A stretch of DNA of 64,000 bases, from NCBI RefSeq assembly GCF_009674605.1, contig NZ_WKJO01000001.1, positions 1,364,001 to 1,428,000 on the forward strand. Direction: 5' to 3'. Positions 15,845 through 25,507 of the stretch are shown here, piece after piece (the stretch's first letter is position 1; each line of letters begins with the position of its first letter). Below the pieces are notes generated by a model, which ran no database searches, was not told where the DNA came from, and saw only the letters and a list, made by a program, of their open reading frames with translations. A program made the position numbers and the translations under genes. This DNA comes from Haloferax litoreum. GTDB taxonomy: Archaea > Halobacteriota > Halobacteria > Halobacteriales > Haloferacaceae.

Positions 15845-17128
15845 ATGGACAACAGGTCGAGAGGACGGATTGGTGTGCTCTTCGTTCTCTTCGGAGTCGG
15901 TATCGTGGTGGCGACGTTCGTCGTCGGCGCGACGCTCGCCCCCGACATCGGCGTGTCGGCCACCAGCGCCGCCGACGAGGGGCCAACGATGGAGACGCTC
16001 GTCGGGTCACAAGGCGGGGGGACGGGACTTCACAAGTACGGGAACGTCTACCTCGTCTCCAACGACTCCGTCTCGTGGCGACTCTCCGACGCGGACAGTT
16101 ACTTCGACGTGACACAACTGGACGATGGACGCGTCCTCGCGGCGTTCGCAGACGGTGGGTACACCGACTGTGGACCGTACAAATCGCCGTGTACGCGAAC
16201 GGGCTATCGCATCATCGACCCGGACGCACCGGACGGCCCGGCGACCGTCGAGGAGTGGAGTTTCCCCGTGCGAACCATGACGAACAGCGAGGTCCACGAC
16301 GTGGAACTGCTCGACTCGGGTGAAGTCCTCGTCGCCGACATGGAACACGAGCGCATCCTCACGGTTCGAGACGGCGAGGTGACGTGGCAGTGGAACGCGT
16401 CGTCGTACTACGATGCGCCCGCCGACCCCACGACGGTCGATTGGCTGCACATCAACGATGTGGACGCCATCGGCGAGGACCGCTATCTCGTCTCGGTCCG
16501 CAACGCAAACCAACTGCTGGTCATCGAGCGCGGTGCGGGCGTCGTCGAGGTCATCAACGAAGACGACGACGGCGACGGGAAAGGCGACGCTGACCTCCTC
16601 TTACGCCAGCACAACCCGCAGTGGTTGGCAGAGGGCGCTGTCCTCGTCGCCGACAGCGAGAATGGCCGTATCGTCGAACTCCATCAGTCCGAGTCCGGCG
16701 AGTGGGAAGTCGTCTGGGAAGTCGACTCCGCGGAGGGCGTCGAGTTCTGGTGGCCGCGAGACGCCGACCGACTGCCGAACGGGAACACGCTCATCACAGA
16801 CTCGGGGAACCAGCGCATCCTCGAAGTAAACCGGACTGGAAGCGTCGTCTGGAGTCTGAAGACTGACTACATCCCCTACGAGGCAGAACGCCTCCCGGTC
16901 GGAGAGACGGTCGGCGGCCCACTGCACGACTCGACGCCGATGCTCGCCGACGGCCGGGGTGAAGTTCCCGTCCTCTCGCCACTTCTCGTCGGCCTCCGGG
17001 CGAGTTATCCACTGCCGTATTGGCTCGCCGAGAGCCACCTCGTGAGTATCGCCTTCGGCCTCGGAACCGCCGTCTTCGGCGTCGGCATCGTCGTCCGAGA
17101 CACGTTCGGTCGGTTCTTCCGCTGGTGA
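15845..17128 (+). CDS. Arylsulfotransferase-like membrane-anchored beta-propeller protein
   Basis: The 427-residue protein has an N-terminal transmembrane anchor (IGVLFVLFGVGIVVATFVVG) and a C-terminal one (LVSIAFGLGTAVFGVGIVV). Between them lies a propeller-like domain with repeated VLVAD, TLITDSGNQRILEVN and HDVELLDSGEVLVADMEHERIL motifs, typical of the archaeal arylsulfotransferase (ASST) family. Conserved His residues in LHINDVDAI and HNPQWL may be catalytic. Whether it transfers sulfate is untested. The active domain should lie outside the cell. Confidence 0.8.
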   Translation: MDNRSRGRIGVLFVLFGVGIVVATFVVGATLAPDIGVSATSAADEGPTMETLVGSQGGGTGLHKYGNVYLVSNDSVSWRLSDADSYFDVTQLDDGRVLAAFADGGYTDCGPYKSPCTRTGYRIIDPDAPDGPATVEEWSFPVRTMTNSEVHDVELLDSGEVLVADMEHERILTVRDGEVTWQWNASSYYDAPADPTTVDWLHINDVDAIGEDRYLVSVRNANQLLVIERGAGVVEVINEDDDGDGKGDADLLLRQHNPQWLAEGAVLVADSENGRIVELHQSESGEWEVVWEVDSAEGVEFWWPRDADRLPNGNTLITDSGNQRILEVNRTGSVVWSLKTDYIPYEAERLPVGETVGGPLHDSTPMLADGRGEVPVLSPLLVGLRASYPLPYWLAESHLVSIAFGLGTAVFGVGIVVRDTFGRFFRW

Positions 17129-17185
17129 GTCACGGCCCTCACCACGACCGCGACGTTTTTTGAGTCACCGACGCCACGTCCGTCC

Positions 17186-17734
17186 ATGACTGACGACGAC
17201 CTCGCGTGGGAGACCACCGGCACGCGAATCGACTACTCGTGTCCCGGATTCGACATCCGAATGGACGACGTGCGCCTCCCCGACGGGACGGAGACGGACT
17301 TTCACTACGTAGACGAACCGCCGGCCGTGGTCGTTCTCCCGTTCACTCCGGACGGCGACGTCGTCGTCATCGACGAGTGGCGACAGGCGGTCGGTCGAAC
17401 GAACCGTGGCTTGCCTGCCGGCGGAACCGAAGACGGCGACGACGACTACGTCACCGCTGCCCACCGAGAACTCGGAGAAGAGACGGGGTACGAAGCCGAG
17501 ACGATGGAGAAACTCGTGACGGTCGAACCGGCGAACGGTATCGCCAACTCGGTCCACCATTACTTCGTGGCCCGTGGGTGCGAACCGAGCGCCGACCAGA
17601 ATCTCGATTTCAACGAGAGCATCCGGCCGACGACAGTCGAGTACGACGAGTTGCGGCAGGCGGTCCTCGCGGGCGACGTCCGCGACGCTCGCACGGTTCT
17701 CGGAGTCCTCTACTACGAACTCGCCGGTCAGTAA
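17186..17734 (+). CDS. Nudix hydrolase (ADP-ribose pyrophosphatase-like)
   Basis: The 182-residue protein has a Nudix box, GGTEDGDDDYVTAAHREL then GEETGY, with REL-x-EE-x-GY intact. The first box glutamate position is aspartate, a conservative change. The upstream PPAVVVLPFTPDGDVVVIDEWRQAVGR and downstream GIANSVHHYFVARG stretches match nucleoside-diphosphate-sugar hydrolases. It would hydrolyse an NDP-sugar or related nucleotide using Mg2+. It is followed 62 bases later by a CPBP protease gene on the same strand. Confidence 0.9.
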   Translation: MTDDDLAWETTGTRIDYSCPGFDIRMDDVRLPDGTETDFHYVDEPPAVVVLPFTPDGDVVVIDEWRQAVGRTNRGLPAGGTEDGDDDYVTAAHRELGEETGYEAETMEKLVTVEPANGIANSVHHYFVARGCEPSADQNLDFNESIRPTTVEYDELRQAVLAGDVRDARTVLGVLYYELAGQ

Positions 17735-17796
17735 GGGGACAACTCCATGGGCGGAGGCGAGAAGGGTTTTGGCACCGGCGTTCCTACGTCTCCCTT

Positions 17797-18573
17797 GTGG
17801 CTACTACGACGCGACTCTTCGACTCGGCTCGGTCCCTCGTCGCTGCCCTCGTCCTCGGCGGTGGTGGTCTCCTCGCGGGGACCATCCTCGTCGTCGTCAC
17901 GCAGGTGGCGGCGGTCAGCGTCGGGTTCGAACTGACCCCGCTCTCACTCATCGTCATCTCACTCATCCTCCTGCAGGGAATCGCCTTCGGTGGCGTCGCC
18001 CTCGGATACGTGACCTTCCGCGGCCTCGGGCGCGACTACTTCGGCGTCTCCATCCCGTCGCTCCGTGACCTCGCCGCAGTCGTCCTCGGGTACGTGACGG
18101 CGCTCGGTGCGGCGTTCGTCGGCGCACTCCTCGTCTCGACGATTGGCGTCGAAGCCGGGTCGAATCAGGTGACTGAAATCGCCGCACAGGACCCCGAAGT
18201 GCTCTTGCTTCTCGTCCCGGCGTCGTTCCTCCTCATCGGTCCCGGCGAGGAACTGCTGTTCCGCGGCGTCGTCCAGAATCGTATCCGCGAGTCGTTCGGC
18301 CCCGTCCCGGGAATCGCCCTCGCGAGCGCTATCTTCGCCGCCATCCACTTCGTCGCTCTCACCGGTGGCGCAGGCGCTCGACTCGTCACGATTAGCATCC
18401 TGTTCTTCCCGAGTCTCGTCTTCGGGACGGCCTACGAACTCACCGACAACCTCGTCGTCCCTGCGCTCATCCACGGCGCGTACAACGCGACGCTCTTCAC
18501 CATCGCCTACATCGCGTTCAAGTTCGCGGAGATGAACCCCGACGCGATGCCGTCTGGACTGCTGTTCTTCTGA
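17797..18573 (+). CDS. CPBP family intramembrane glutamic protease
   Basis: I start at GTG 17797; the open frame upstream overlaps the Nudix gene and lacks hydrophobic character. The 258-residue protein has about eight hydrophobic segments. It has the three CPBP (CAAX protease and bacteriocin-processing) motifs: GPGEELLFRG (motif 1, EExxxR), FAAIHF (motif 2) and IHGAYNA (motif 3). Members cleave prenylated or other membrane proteins. The substrate is unknown. Confidence 0.9.
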   Translation: MATTTRLFDSARSLVAALVLGGGGLLAGTILVVVTQVAAVSVGFELTPLSLIVISLILLQGIAFGGVALGYVTFRGLGRDYFGVSIPSLRDLAAVVLGYVTALGAAFVGALLVSTIGVEAGSNQVTEIAAQDPEVLLLLVPASFLLIGPGEELLFRGVVQNRIRESFGPVPGIALASAIFAAIHFVALTGGAGARLVTISILFFPSLVFGTAYELTDNLVVPALIHGAYNATLFTIAYIAFKFAEMNPDAMPSGLLFF

Positions 18574-18607
18574 ACGGACGCTACGGCCGTCTGTGGCCTT
18601 GTTTTTG

Positions 18608-19540
18608 TCACTGCTGGACTTCGAATCGTTCGACTTCCGTCCCGTCAGCAGAGAGGTGGACCAACTCGAACGACGTCGGGCGCTCACCGTCGAACGACAG
18701 GCCGACGGTGTATCCGAGAACGGCCGTCTCTCCGTCGTCACACGTCGTCTCGGGTGGCCGCTGGAACTCACGGACTGCGACCCGAACGACTGCCGTCGTC
18801 CCGTCTCGTGTTAGCCGCGCGCCACGGAATTCGGCGACGTAGTTCGGATTCGGCGTCGGAAGCGTTCCGCGGACGCCGACGTCACAGCAGGCGGTGGTGA
18901 CCACACTCGGTTCTTCGCGTTCGCAGATGCGATAGTACGTGACCAACTTGCCCGCCGAGATTGCCGTCCCGAGTTTCGGGTCGCTCTCTGGGAGTGGGGG
19001 AAACGGGTCTCTCGATACGAGGGTCGAATCCCATGAACTCGGTGACACTGTCCCCTGTGGCAGGGACCCGTCGCTGTACGTGAGCCCAGACGCGTGTTCG
19101 AGGGCACCGGTACGAATCTGTTCGTACCACAACCCGAGGTAGTACGGGAATTCGTCGACGTCGAAGTCGCGTCGAACCGTCGTGCTCCCTCGCTGGTATC
19201 CACCACACGACATCTCGCGTCGGTCCTCGTCGGAGACGTCTGCCCACGTCACGTCACCGATTCTCACCAGTCCGACTCTCGTCCCATTCTGGGCGTACAG
19301 CGCGATGCCGGCGTTCGTAATATCCGGTCCGTCACCGCTGACGTAACTGAAGTCCACGTCGAGTGCGCAGGTCCCGGACCATCGGTTTCCGTCTGCGTCG
19401 GAGGCGATATCGCCGAGGCGGACAGCGTATCCGAGACCCGTCCACGTCTCTCCGACGCAGGGTTCCGGCGTCGTGATGCACCCCGACAGCGAGAGTGCTG
19501 CCGACCCGGTGAGTCCCGCGAGAACGTCTCGCCGTTTCAT
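18608..19540 (-). CDS. Secreted lipoprotein, hypothetical (310 aa)
   Basis: From ATG 19540 the N-terminus MKRRDVLAGLTGSAALSLSGC is a twin-arginine-type signal with the lipobox SLSGC. The mature part is beta-rich with several Cys pairs (EPCVGETW, GTCALD, MSCGG, RICERE, TTACCDVG), which may form disulfides outside the cell. No domain family is recognised. It is expected to be lipid-anchored to the outer face of the membrane. Confidence 0.82.
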   Translation of the reverse strand: MKRRDVLAGLTGSAALSLSGCITTPEPCVGETWTGLGYAVRLGDIASDADGNRWSGTCALDVDFSYVSGDGPDITNAGIALYAQNGTRVGLVRIGDVTWADVSDEDRREMSCGGYQRGSTTVRRDFDVDEFPYYLGLWYEQIRTGALEHASGLTYSDGSLPQGTVSPSSWDSTLVSRDPFPPLPESDPKLGTAISAGKLVTYYRICEREEPSVVTTACCDVGVRGTLPTPNPNYVAEFRGARLTRDGTTAVVRVAVREFQRPPETTCDDGETAVLGYTVGLSFDGERPTSFELVHLSADGTEVERFEVQQ

Positions 19541-19618
19541 ACACTCCCACAAATCTCAACAATCTAAACAGTACCGACGGGGCTCCGTCGTCGTCCTCCG
19601 ACGATTACACCATATCGA

Positions 19619-20080
19619 CTACTCGTCAGCGTCGTGGTCGAAGAACGCCGAAACCTCCCGTTCGTCGTCACTTCCCGGTGGTGCGCCGACGAAGACACCG
19701 ACTTTGCCGATGTCGGGGTGGACCGTCACGTCCGGGTCGCGCATCGTGGAGATGGCGAGGTATCGTAGCGTCTCTTCGGAGTCGTTGACGATTGTGTGCG
19801 CACCGGATTCGTCAGCAGGGCACGGAACGTAGTCGCCCCCGCAGACCGTGTACGTCTCTCCACCGAGGCGGAGCGTCCCGGTTCCAGAGAGGATGTACAA
19901 CGCCTCTTCGTTCGCCGCGTGGTAGTGATACGACCACGGCTGGGCATCCGGTGGGAGTTCGTAGAGACTACAGCCGAGGTTGTCGCTCCCTGCGGCCGCA
20001 CCCAACTGTTTCTGTCTGAACCTGCCTTCGACTCCCTCGTGTTCGGCCCAGTCGAAGTCGGACTCGTTGACGGGTTGCAT
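19619..20080 (-). CDS. Cupin domain protein
   Basis: The 153-residue protein has cupin motif 1, YHYHAANEEALYILSGTGTLRLGGE, with two His and a Glu as likely metal ligands. Motif 2 follows as GDYVPCPADESGAHTIVND. Cupins of this size include dioxygenases, isomerases and storage proteins, and the substrate is unknown. It is a single gene, convergent with nothing close by and divergent from the lipoprotein at 20199. Confidence 0.88.
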   Translation of the reverse strand: MQPVNESDFDWAEHEGVEGRFRQKQLGAAAGSDNLGCSLYELPPDAQPWSYHYHAANEEALYILSGTGTLRLGGETYTVCGGDYVPCPADESGAHTIVNDSEETLRYLAISTMRDPDVTVHPDIGKVGVFVGAPPGSDDEREVSAFFDHDADE

Positions 20081-20198
20081 CTATCACGCGTTGTGGTTTC
20101 TGGATATGTATCTCTGTGCCCTGTGACGGGGCTGTAGACTGCCCCTGCCCGAGTCGAATCTCCAGAAGACACTTCATTTCGTGATAGAATATCAACAC

Positions 20199-20921
20199 AT
20201 GTACCGTCGAGAGGTCTTGTTGGCAGTCGCTGGGTCGTTCGTTGCGACTACTGGATGTCTCTCCGAGGCGGGTGACACGACACAGGCCCCTCTCGAACGC
20301 ACATCTGAGACGACTCCTTCCGCTACCGGTGCCTCGTCACCGCTCCCACACGGACTCACCAACGAGACGCTCACGTCGTGTGAAGCGACGTTCGTCACGT
20401 CCGAGAAGGACTACGGGACGAACACCGGGCGTCCGAGGGTCGAATCGGTCGAGACGACTGCCGACGGTGTTCGCGCCGTAGTCGAATCAGAGTGGGGGAA
20501 AAAGACGCCGCCGCGACACACACTGCGATTCGAGGCGGCCGACGACGTGGACGACTCTCGCATCGTCGTGAGTGCAACCGACAGTGAACTAACCGAGAGT
20601 GATTCACTCCAGCGTGCCCTCTCGGACGCTGCGTCGGGTACGCCACGCGAACTACAATACGAAGACGAGGCGTTCGATTCGACCCTCATGGCACTCGACG
20701 CGGCGACCGACGACGAGTTCGGTGGCGACGAATCCCGGACAGTCTACGTCGACTACGAGGGAACACCTGTCGAAGTCGCGTACGAACACCGGCCACCACT
20801 GTATGCCGACTATCGGGTCGAGGCGTACTACTACGTGACCGAATCGGGAGTCTACCGGACGGAAAACCGGAGCGTAGACCCGACTGATGGTCTCTCGATG
20901 GACTGGTGTCTCGACGAGTAA
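20199..20921 (+). CDS. Lipoprotein, hypothetical (240 aa)
   Basis: From ATG 20199 the protein begins MYRREVLLAVAGSFVATTGC, a signal with an RR pair and the lipobox TTGC, followed by a Thr/Ser/Glu-rich linker. The mature domain is acidic with PRVESVETTADGVRAVVESEW and a C-terminal YRVEAYYYVTESGVYR stretch. No family is recognised. It is probably anchored outside the membrane. It lies upstream of tgtA by 60 bases but has no functional link that I can see. Confidence 0.8.
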   Translation: MYRREVLLAVAGSFVATTGCLSEAGDTTQAPLERTSETTPSATGASSPLPHGLTNETLTSCEATFVTSEKDYGTNTGRPRVESVETTADGVRAVVESEWGKKTPPRHTLRFEAADDVDDSRIVVSATDSELTESDSLQRALSDAASGTPRELQYEDEAFDSTLMALDAATDDEFGGDESRTVYVDYEGTPVEVAYEHRPPLYADYRVEAYYYVTESGVYRTENRSVDPTDGLSMDWCLDE

Positions 20922-20981
20922 GTCGGCATCTCTCCACTCCCGAACGCAACTCTTACCGCCGCGCTCACGGAACGCCACTCC

Positions 20982-22493
20982 ATGCGCGACCACTTCGAAA
21001 TCCGTGACGGGGACCTCGCCGGCCGAATCGGCCGCTTGACCGTCCCCCGCGCGGGGGTCACCGTCGAGACGCCGGCCCTCCTGCCGGTCGTCAACCCGAA
21101 CATCGATACGATTTCGCCCGCCCGTCTGGAATCCGAGTTCGGCGCGGAGATTCTCATCACCAACTCCTACATCATCAAGAAGAACGACCACCTCCGCGAG
21201 GAGGCCCTCGACGTGGGTCTCCACGAGATGCTCGACTTCAACGGAGCCATCATGACCGACTCCGGGTCGTTCCAACTCGCCGAGTACGGCGAGATAGACA
21301 CGACGACCGAGGAGATTCTGCAGTTCCAACACGACATCGGGACAGACATCGCCACGCCGGTCGACATTCCGACACCGCCGGACGTAGACCGCGAACAGGC
21401 AGAAGACGACCTCGAAATCACGAAGCAGGCCATCGCCGACGCCGAGGCGGCCGATACGGGCGAGATGCTCGTCAACGCACCCGTACAGGGGTCGACGTAC
21501 CCCGACATCCGCGAGGAGGCCGGTCGACACGCCTACGAATCCGACCTCGACGTGTTCCCCGTCGGTGCCGTCGTCCCGATGATGAACGCCTACCGCTACG
21601 GCGACATGGTCGATGCCGTCGCCGCCGCGAAACGTGGTCTCGGCGTCGATGCACCCGTCCACCTCTTCGGTGCGGGCCATCCGATGATGCTCGCACTCGC
21701 CGTCGCACTCGGGTGCGACCTGTTCGACTCGGCCGCGTACGCGCTGTACGCTCGTGACGGTCGCTACCTCACGGTCCGCGGGACCGAACACCTCGAAGAC
21801 CTCGACTATCTCCCGTGTACCTGCCCCGTCTGTACCGAGTACTCGCCTGACGACCTGCGAGCGAAGGGCGACAAACAACAGGAGAAACTGCTGGCCGAAC
21901 ACAACCTCCACGTCACGTTCGCGGAACTCCGTCGCATCAAGCAGGCCATCCGCGACGGCGACCTGATGGAACTCGTCGAAGAGCGCGCACGCTCGCACCC
22001 GGCCATGCTCGACGGCTATCGCGCACTCCTCGACCACGTGGACCAACTCGAACGCGAAGACCCGGCGTCCAAGGGCGCGTTCTTCTACGTGTCCAACGAG
22101 AGCGCCCACCGCCCCGAAGTGGCCCGCCACCACGACCGGATGGACCGACTGACTGCCGAGGGCACCGTCTTGCTCACGGAGGGCGGCATTCCATCGGGCG
22201 ACGAGTTCGACGCCGCGTGGCGCGTCGTCCCCCCGTTCGGTCCCTTCCCACGCGCACTCTCGGAGACGTACCCACTGACCGCGGAAGTGCCGGAGCGACT
22301 CGACCGAGACGCCTACGAACAGGCTGCACGAGGTGTCGCTCGTCTGGTCGAAGAGAACCCCGACGCGACGTTCACCCTCGCCCACGACGACTGGCCCGCG
22401 TCGGCGCTCTCACTCGTTCCTGACTCGGTGGCCGTGGAGTCGCTCGCAGAAGTGACGGAGCAGTTGGCAGACGCGGCGGACTCAGACGAATAA
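20982..22493 (+). CDS. tgtA: tRNA-guanine(15) transglycosylase TgtA
   Basis: The 503-residue protein has the TGT barrel: [25 protein letters not shown], the catalytic-region [12 protein letters not shown], and DIPTPPD in the nucleophile region. The zinc site is CTCPVCTEY with a later His (EHNLH). In archaea this enzyme swaps guanine 15 in the tRNA D-loop for preQ0, the first step of archaeosine synthesis. Haloarchaeal TgtA lacks the C-terminal PUA domain of other archaeal forms, and the length here agrees. The second-step enzyme arcS lies 3.6 kb downstream. Confidence 0.96.
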   Translation: MRDHFEIRDGDLAGRIGRLTVPRAGVTVETPALLPVVNPNIDTISPARLESEFGAEILITNSYIIKKNDHLREEALDVGLHEMLDFNGAIMTDSGSFQLAEYGEIDTTTEEILQFQHDIGTDIATPVDIPTPPDVDREQAEDDLEITKQAIADAEAADTGEMLVNAPVQGSTYPDIREEAGRHAYESDLDVFPVGAVVPMMNAYRYGDMVDAVAAAKRGLGVDAPVHLFGAGHPMMLALAVALGCDLFDSAAYALYARDGRYLTVRGTEHLEDLDYLPCTCPVCTEYSPDDLRAKGDKQQEKLLAEHNLHVTFAELRRIKQAIRDGDLMELVEERARSHPAMLDGYRALLDHVDQLEREDPASKGAFFYVSNESAHRPEVARHHDRMDRLTAEGTVLLTEGGIPSGDEFDAAWRVVPPFGPFPRALSETYPLTAEVPERLDRDAYEQAARGVARLVEENPDATFTLAHDDWPASALSLVPDSVAVESLAEVTEQLADAADSDE

Positions 22494-22621
22494 CACTCCA
22501 ACGGCGCTCTCTTACGTTGGTTCGTGCGCTCAGTTCTCGACGACGCATGCAAAACTAGATACAGTTCGCAGTTTCACATCTCTCGTACAATCATGTGCAC
22601 TCACAGTGGAGGGCGAACAGT

Positions 22622-23449
22622 GTGGTAGTCGAGCAGTTCATCCGACTGTTCGGCGACAACCCCGTCGTCCACGGACTCATCGGTGGGTTCGTCATCGCTG
22701 GGTTCAACCTGTTGGGTGCCTCGCTCGTGTTCGTCTGGCGAAACCCCTCGGAACGTGCCCTCAACGGTGCACTCGGGTTCGCTGCAGGTGTGATGCTGGC
22801 GGCGAGTTTTACGAGTCTCATCATCCCCGGTATCGAGACGTACTCGAACGGGAACCCGATTCCCGTGTTGTTCGGGATGGCGCTCGGTGCGTTGTTTTTG
22901 GACCGCTCGGACATGCTCGTCCCACACGCGCACTATCTCCTCTCGGGGCGACGCAGACCGGACGCGGCGAATCCGAGTGACAAGAGTCCCGTCGACGACG
23001 AACGACTCGCCGGCGTCGTGTTGTTCATCCTCGCGATTACGCTGCACAACATGCCCGAAGGACTCGCAGTCGGCGTCGGATTCGGGAGCGGTGACCTCTC
23101 GACGGCCATCCCGCTGATGCTCGCTATCGGCATTCAGAACATCCCCGAAGGACTCGCCGTGTCGGTCGCCGCGATAAACGCGGGACTGGACAAGCGATTC
23201 TACGCCGCGTTCGCGGGGATTCGGTCCGGCGTCGTCGAGATTCCGCTGGCACTGCTCGGTGCCTACGCCGTCCAGACCGTCTCGGCGTTGTTGCCTTACG
23301 CGATGGGATTCGCGGCAGGTGCGATGCTGTTCGTCATCAGTGACGAGATTATTCCCGAGACACACACGAAAGGGCTCGAACGCATCGCGACGCTCGGTAC
23401 CATCTTCGGTGCTATCGTGATGCTCTATCTCGACATCTCGCTCGGCTAA
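22622..23449 (+). CDS. ZIP family metal transporter
   Basis: I start at GTG 22622 because GGAGG lies 9 bases upstream; an in-frame GTG at 22595 is possible. The 275-residue protein has about eight hydrophobic segments and the two ZIP metal-site helices, with HNMPEGLAVGVGFGSG and QNIPEGLAVSVAA. These place it with ZupT-like importers of zinc, iron or manganese into the cytoplasm. The usual His-rich loop is short. It reads alone; no metal regulator is adjacent. Confidence 0.92.
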   Translation: MVVEQFIRLFGDNPVVHGLIGGFVIAGFNLLGASLVFVWRNPSERALNGALGFAAGVMLAASFTSLIIPGIETYSNGNPIPVLFGMALGALFLDRSDMLVPHAHYLLSGRRRPDAANPSDKSPVDDERLAGVVLFILAITLHNMPEGLAVGVGFGSGDLSTAIPLMLAIGIQNIPEGLAVSVAAINAGLDKRFYAAFAGIRSGVVEIPLALLGAYAVQTVSALLPYAMGFAAGAMLFVISDEIIPETHTKGLERIATLGTIFGAIVMLYLDISLG

Positions 23450-23560
23450 GTCGAGACACGCGACGTGGACCACTCTAACGGGAGGTTCTCCGTCACTTCG
23501 GTCGATGGTTTGGCGCTGCCTCGTGGTTCTTTAAGGGTCTCCAACGTATCAGCAAAAACG

Positions 23561-23836
23561 ATGGAGGCTGTCCTCTGGTACGTGCTCACGGGAACTCGCG
23601 GTGGTGAAAACCGCGTGCGAATCCTCCGGACTATCGAGGAACAGCCACGAAATGCGAATCAACTCGCCGAGTCGCTGGACCTCGACTACAAGACGGTGAG
23701 ACACCACCTCGACGTCCTGATGGACAACGACGTCGTCCAGCGAAGCGGTGACGACTACGGGGCAGTCTACCTTCCGTCGCCACGGTGTCGAGCGAACTGG
23801 GAGACTGTCGAGACGATTATCGAACGAATCGACTAA
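23561..23836 (+). CDS. ArsR-like winged-helix regulator (91 aa)
   Basis: ATG 23561 is preferred over an upstream frame start: a TTTAAGG box lies about 30 bases before it, fitting leaderless transcription. The protein has NRVRILRTIEEQPRNANQLAESLDLDYKTVRHHLDVLMDNDVVQRSG, a clean winged HTH. The following gene encodes a small membrane protein, 55 bases downstream on the same strand. This regulator plus membrane-protein pairing recurs in haloarchaea, as I recall. Signal and targets are unknown. Confidence 0.88.
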   Translation: MEAVLWYVLTGTRGGENRVRILRTIEEQPRNANQLAESLDLDYKTVRHHLDVLMDNDVVQRSGDDYGAVYLPSPRCRANWETVETIIERID

Positions 23837-23891
23837 CTATGGAGGAAATTGGGAACGTGTTTATCACACATCCGCGGAAAGTGGGGGACGA

Positions 23892-24197
23892 ATGAGTATC
23901 TGGGTCGACGTCGCGCGCGCCTCTGCCGCACTCAACGTCGTCGTACTGTTCGTTCTGTCGGCGATTTGGGCGCGCAACTACCTGACCTTCCGGTCGAAAC
24001 ACGCGATTGGACTCCTCGTCTTCGGCGTGTTTCTCTTGGCCGAGAACGCACTGGCGCTCTACATGTACATCGTCGACCCGACGCTCTCGGGGTGGTTCGC
24101 CACCGACGTGCCCGTCATCGCGTGGCGACTCATGATGTTGCTGCACGTCTTCGAGACGGTCGGCCTCGCGTTCCTCGCGTGGATTACTATCGACTGA
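23892..24197 (+). CDS. Small membrane protein paired with HTH regulator
   Basis: The 101-residue protein has three hydrophobic segments: ASAALNVVVLFVLSAIW, AIGLLVFGVFLLAENALAL and MMLLHVFETVGLAFLAWI. A conserved-looking WARNYLTFRSKHA loop lies after the first. It is predicted to be co-transcribed with the winged-helix gene upstream and may act as its membrane sensor. No enzyme motif is seen. Confidence 0.8.
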   Translation: MSIWVDVARASAALNVVVLFVLSAIWARNYLTFRSKHAIGLLVFGVFLLAENALALYMYIVDPTLSGWFATDVPVIAWRLMMLLHVFETVGLAFLAWITID

Positions 24198-24232
24198 ACT
24201 GCGGATGACGGCGGCGTCTCCGGTTGGACGAC

Positions 24233-25096
24233 CTACTTCTTCGGCTTTCGCTCGTGTGTCGGGTGGTCTGAGATGTAGACGCTCGTGTGAGGTGGCACGT
24301 CCTCTGTGACCCACGAGTTCGCCCCGATACTCACGTGGTCGCCGACGCTGACTGCGCCGAGGACTTTACTGCCAGCGCCGATGACGACGCTGTCGCCGAT
24401 ATCGGGATGGCGTTTGTACCCCTTCTTCAGCGTGTGCTCGTCGTCTTCTTCCTCTTCGAAGTGGAGTGCGCCGAGGGTCACGTCCTGGTAGATTCTGGCC
24501 CAGTCGCCGATGGTCACCGTCTCGCCGATGACGACGCCCGTGCCGTGGTCGATGAAGAAGTAGTCGCCGATGTCGGCACCGGGGTGGATGTCGATTCCGG
24601 ACTCCATCTTCGCGTACTCGGTCAACTCGCGGGCGTACTCGGGTGCGCCCATCTCGTAGAACGCGTGAGCGATGCGCTGGACGAGGATTGCCTGAAGTCC
24701 CGGATACGACCGGATTATCTCGATGTAACTCCGCGCGGCAGGGTCTCCTTTGTACGCGGCCTCCACGTCTTTCTTCAACGTCTGGCGAATTTCGGGGAGG
24801 CGTTCGAAGACGGACTCGACGACGATGGCGGGGTCCTCGTCGCTGTAGGGCGCGATGCCGTCGTAACAGAGGGCGGCGAGTTCACGCACTTCTTCGCGCA
24901 GTGCAGATTCGTTTTCGACGAGTGACCCGGCGTTCCAGCATCGAGGAAAGATGAGGCGCGTGAACAGGTGGACGTCGTCTCGGAGGTGGTCCCGTCGGGG
25001 GAAGTTCAGTGACGTGTCCGTCGGAAACGGGTCGTCGTCCTCACGGTACGACGCAGAGAGGGCGAGATGTGCGTCACCAGTGTAGGTGTAGGACAT
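24233..25096 (-). CDS. cysE: Serine O-acetyltransferase
   Basis: The 287-residue protein has an N-terminal helical region, then the AAYKGDPAARSYIEIIRSYPGLQAIL segment of serine acetyltransferases. The left-handed hexapeptide-repeat barrel carries GIDIHPGADIGDYFFIDHGTGVVIGE and the IGDSVVIGAGSKVLG repeats. His in HPGA and IDHGTG is catalytic. It makes O-acetylserine from serine and acetyl-CoA for cysteine synthesis. The N-terminal extension resembles plant and EpsC-type forms. I use ATG 25096 (MSYTYTGDAHL). Confidence 0.93.
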   Translation of the reverse strand: MSYTYTGDAHLALSASYREDDDPFPTDTSLNFPRRDHLRDDVHLFTRLIFPRCWNAGSLVENESALREEVRELAALCYDGIAPYSDEDPAIVVESVFERLPEIRQTLKKDVEAAYKGDPAARSYIEIIRSYPGLQAILVQRIAHAFYEMGAPEYARELTEYAKMESGIDIHPGADIGDYFFIDHGTGVVIGETVTIGDWARIYQDVTLGALHFEEEEDDEHTLKKGYKRHPDIGDSVVIGAGSKVLGAVSVGDHVSIGANSWVTEDVPPHTSVYISDHPTHERKPKK

Positions 25097-25253
25097 CAGT
25101 TGTTGGTTAGTGGTGGTTGGACGGTAATAATCTCGTCTCATTCACACCTCAACTGTGTCTACATCGGGCACGTCTGGCAAATCAGGGAAGAATTTGGGTG
25201 AGAGTTCGGAAAATCTTCTTGCTGCTTTCAGGACTAGCGTATACTGTGCGAAG

Positions 25254-25485
25254 GATGCGCCCCGAGTCAATGCCTCCATAACTGCCCCCCCTGGTGCTCG
25301 TCGACTCGGCGGACGATGCCACTACGCTGCCGGCCCCGCTGACTTCGCACACCGCTCCCCTGCCAGTTACGACGTCGTCAGACGGCGGCATCGCTCGACG
25401 AGGTCAACCGGACACCACGCTTTCGTACGCCGTGTGGGCTACAAAGCCACCCCCGCGCGGTACCCGCCCGCTTGGGCATCTTTTT
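25254..25485 (+). ncRNA. Candidate structured RNA
   Basis: No protein fits these bases. The ends pair, GATGC (25254-25258) with GCATC (25476-25480), and TTTTT follows at 25481-25485. Inside, CTCGTCGA (25297-25304) pairs TCGACGAG (25395-25402), and CGATGCC (25314-25320) pairs GGCATCG (25387-25393) in nested order. I do not recognise SRP or RNase P RNA signatures. The strand is chosen by the T-run. It could still be chance pairing in G+C-rich DNA or a decayed gene. Confidence 0.3.
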
Positions 25486-25507
25486 GCGTGCTCGCCGACG
25501 CGCCTGC

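Noticed and set aside
17206-17796. Upstream extension of the CPBP protease frame
   Set aside because: It overlaps the Nudix gene out of frame and is Arg-rich without hydrophobic segments; GTG 17797 is the sensible start.
25254-25485. SRP RNA or RNase P RNA identity
   Set aside because: The expected conserved segments (Alu-domain GUAAC and GNAR loop of SRP; P4 GAGGAAAGU and CR-V ACAGAA of RNase P) were not found, so only a generic structured RNA is proposed.
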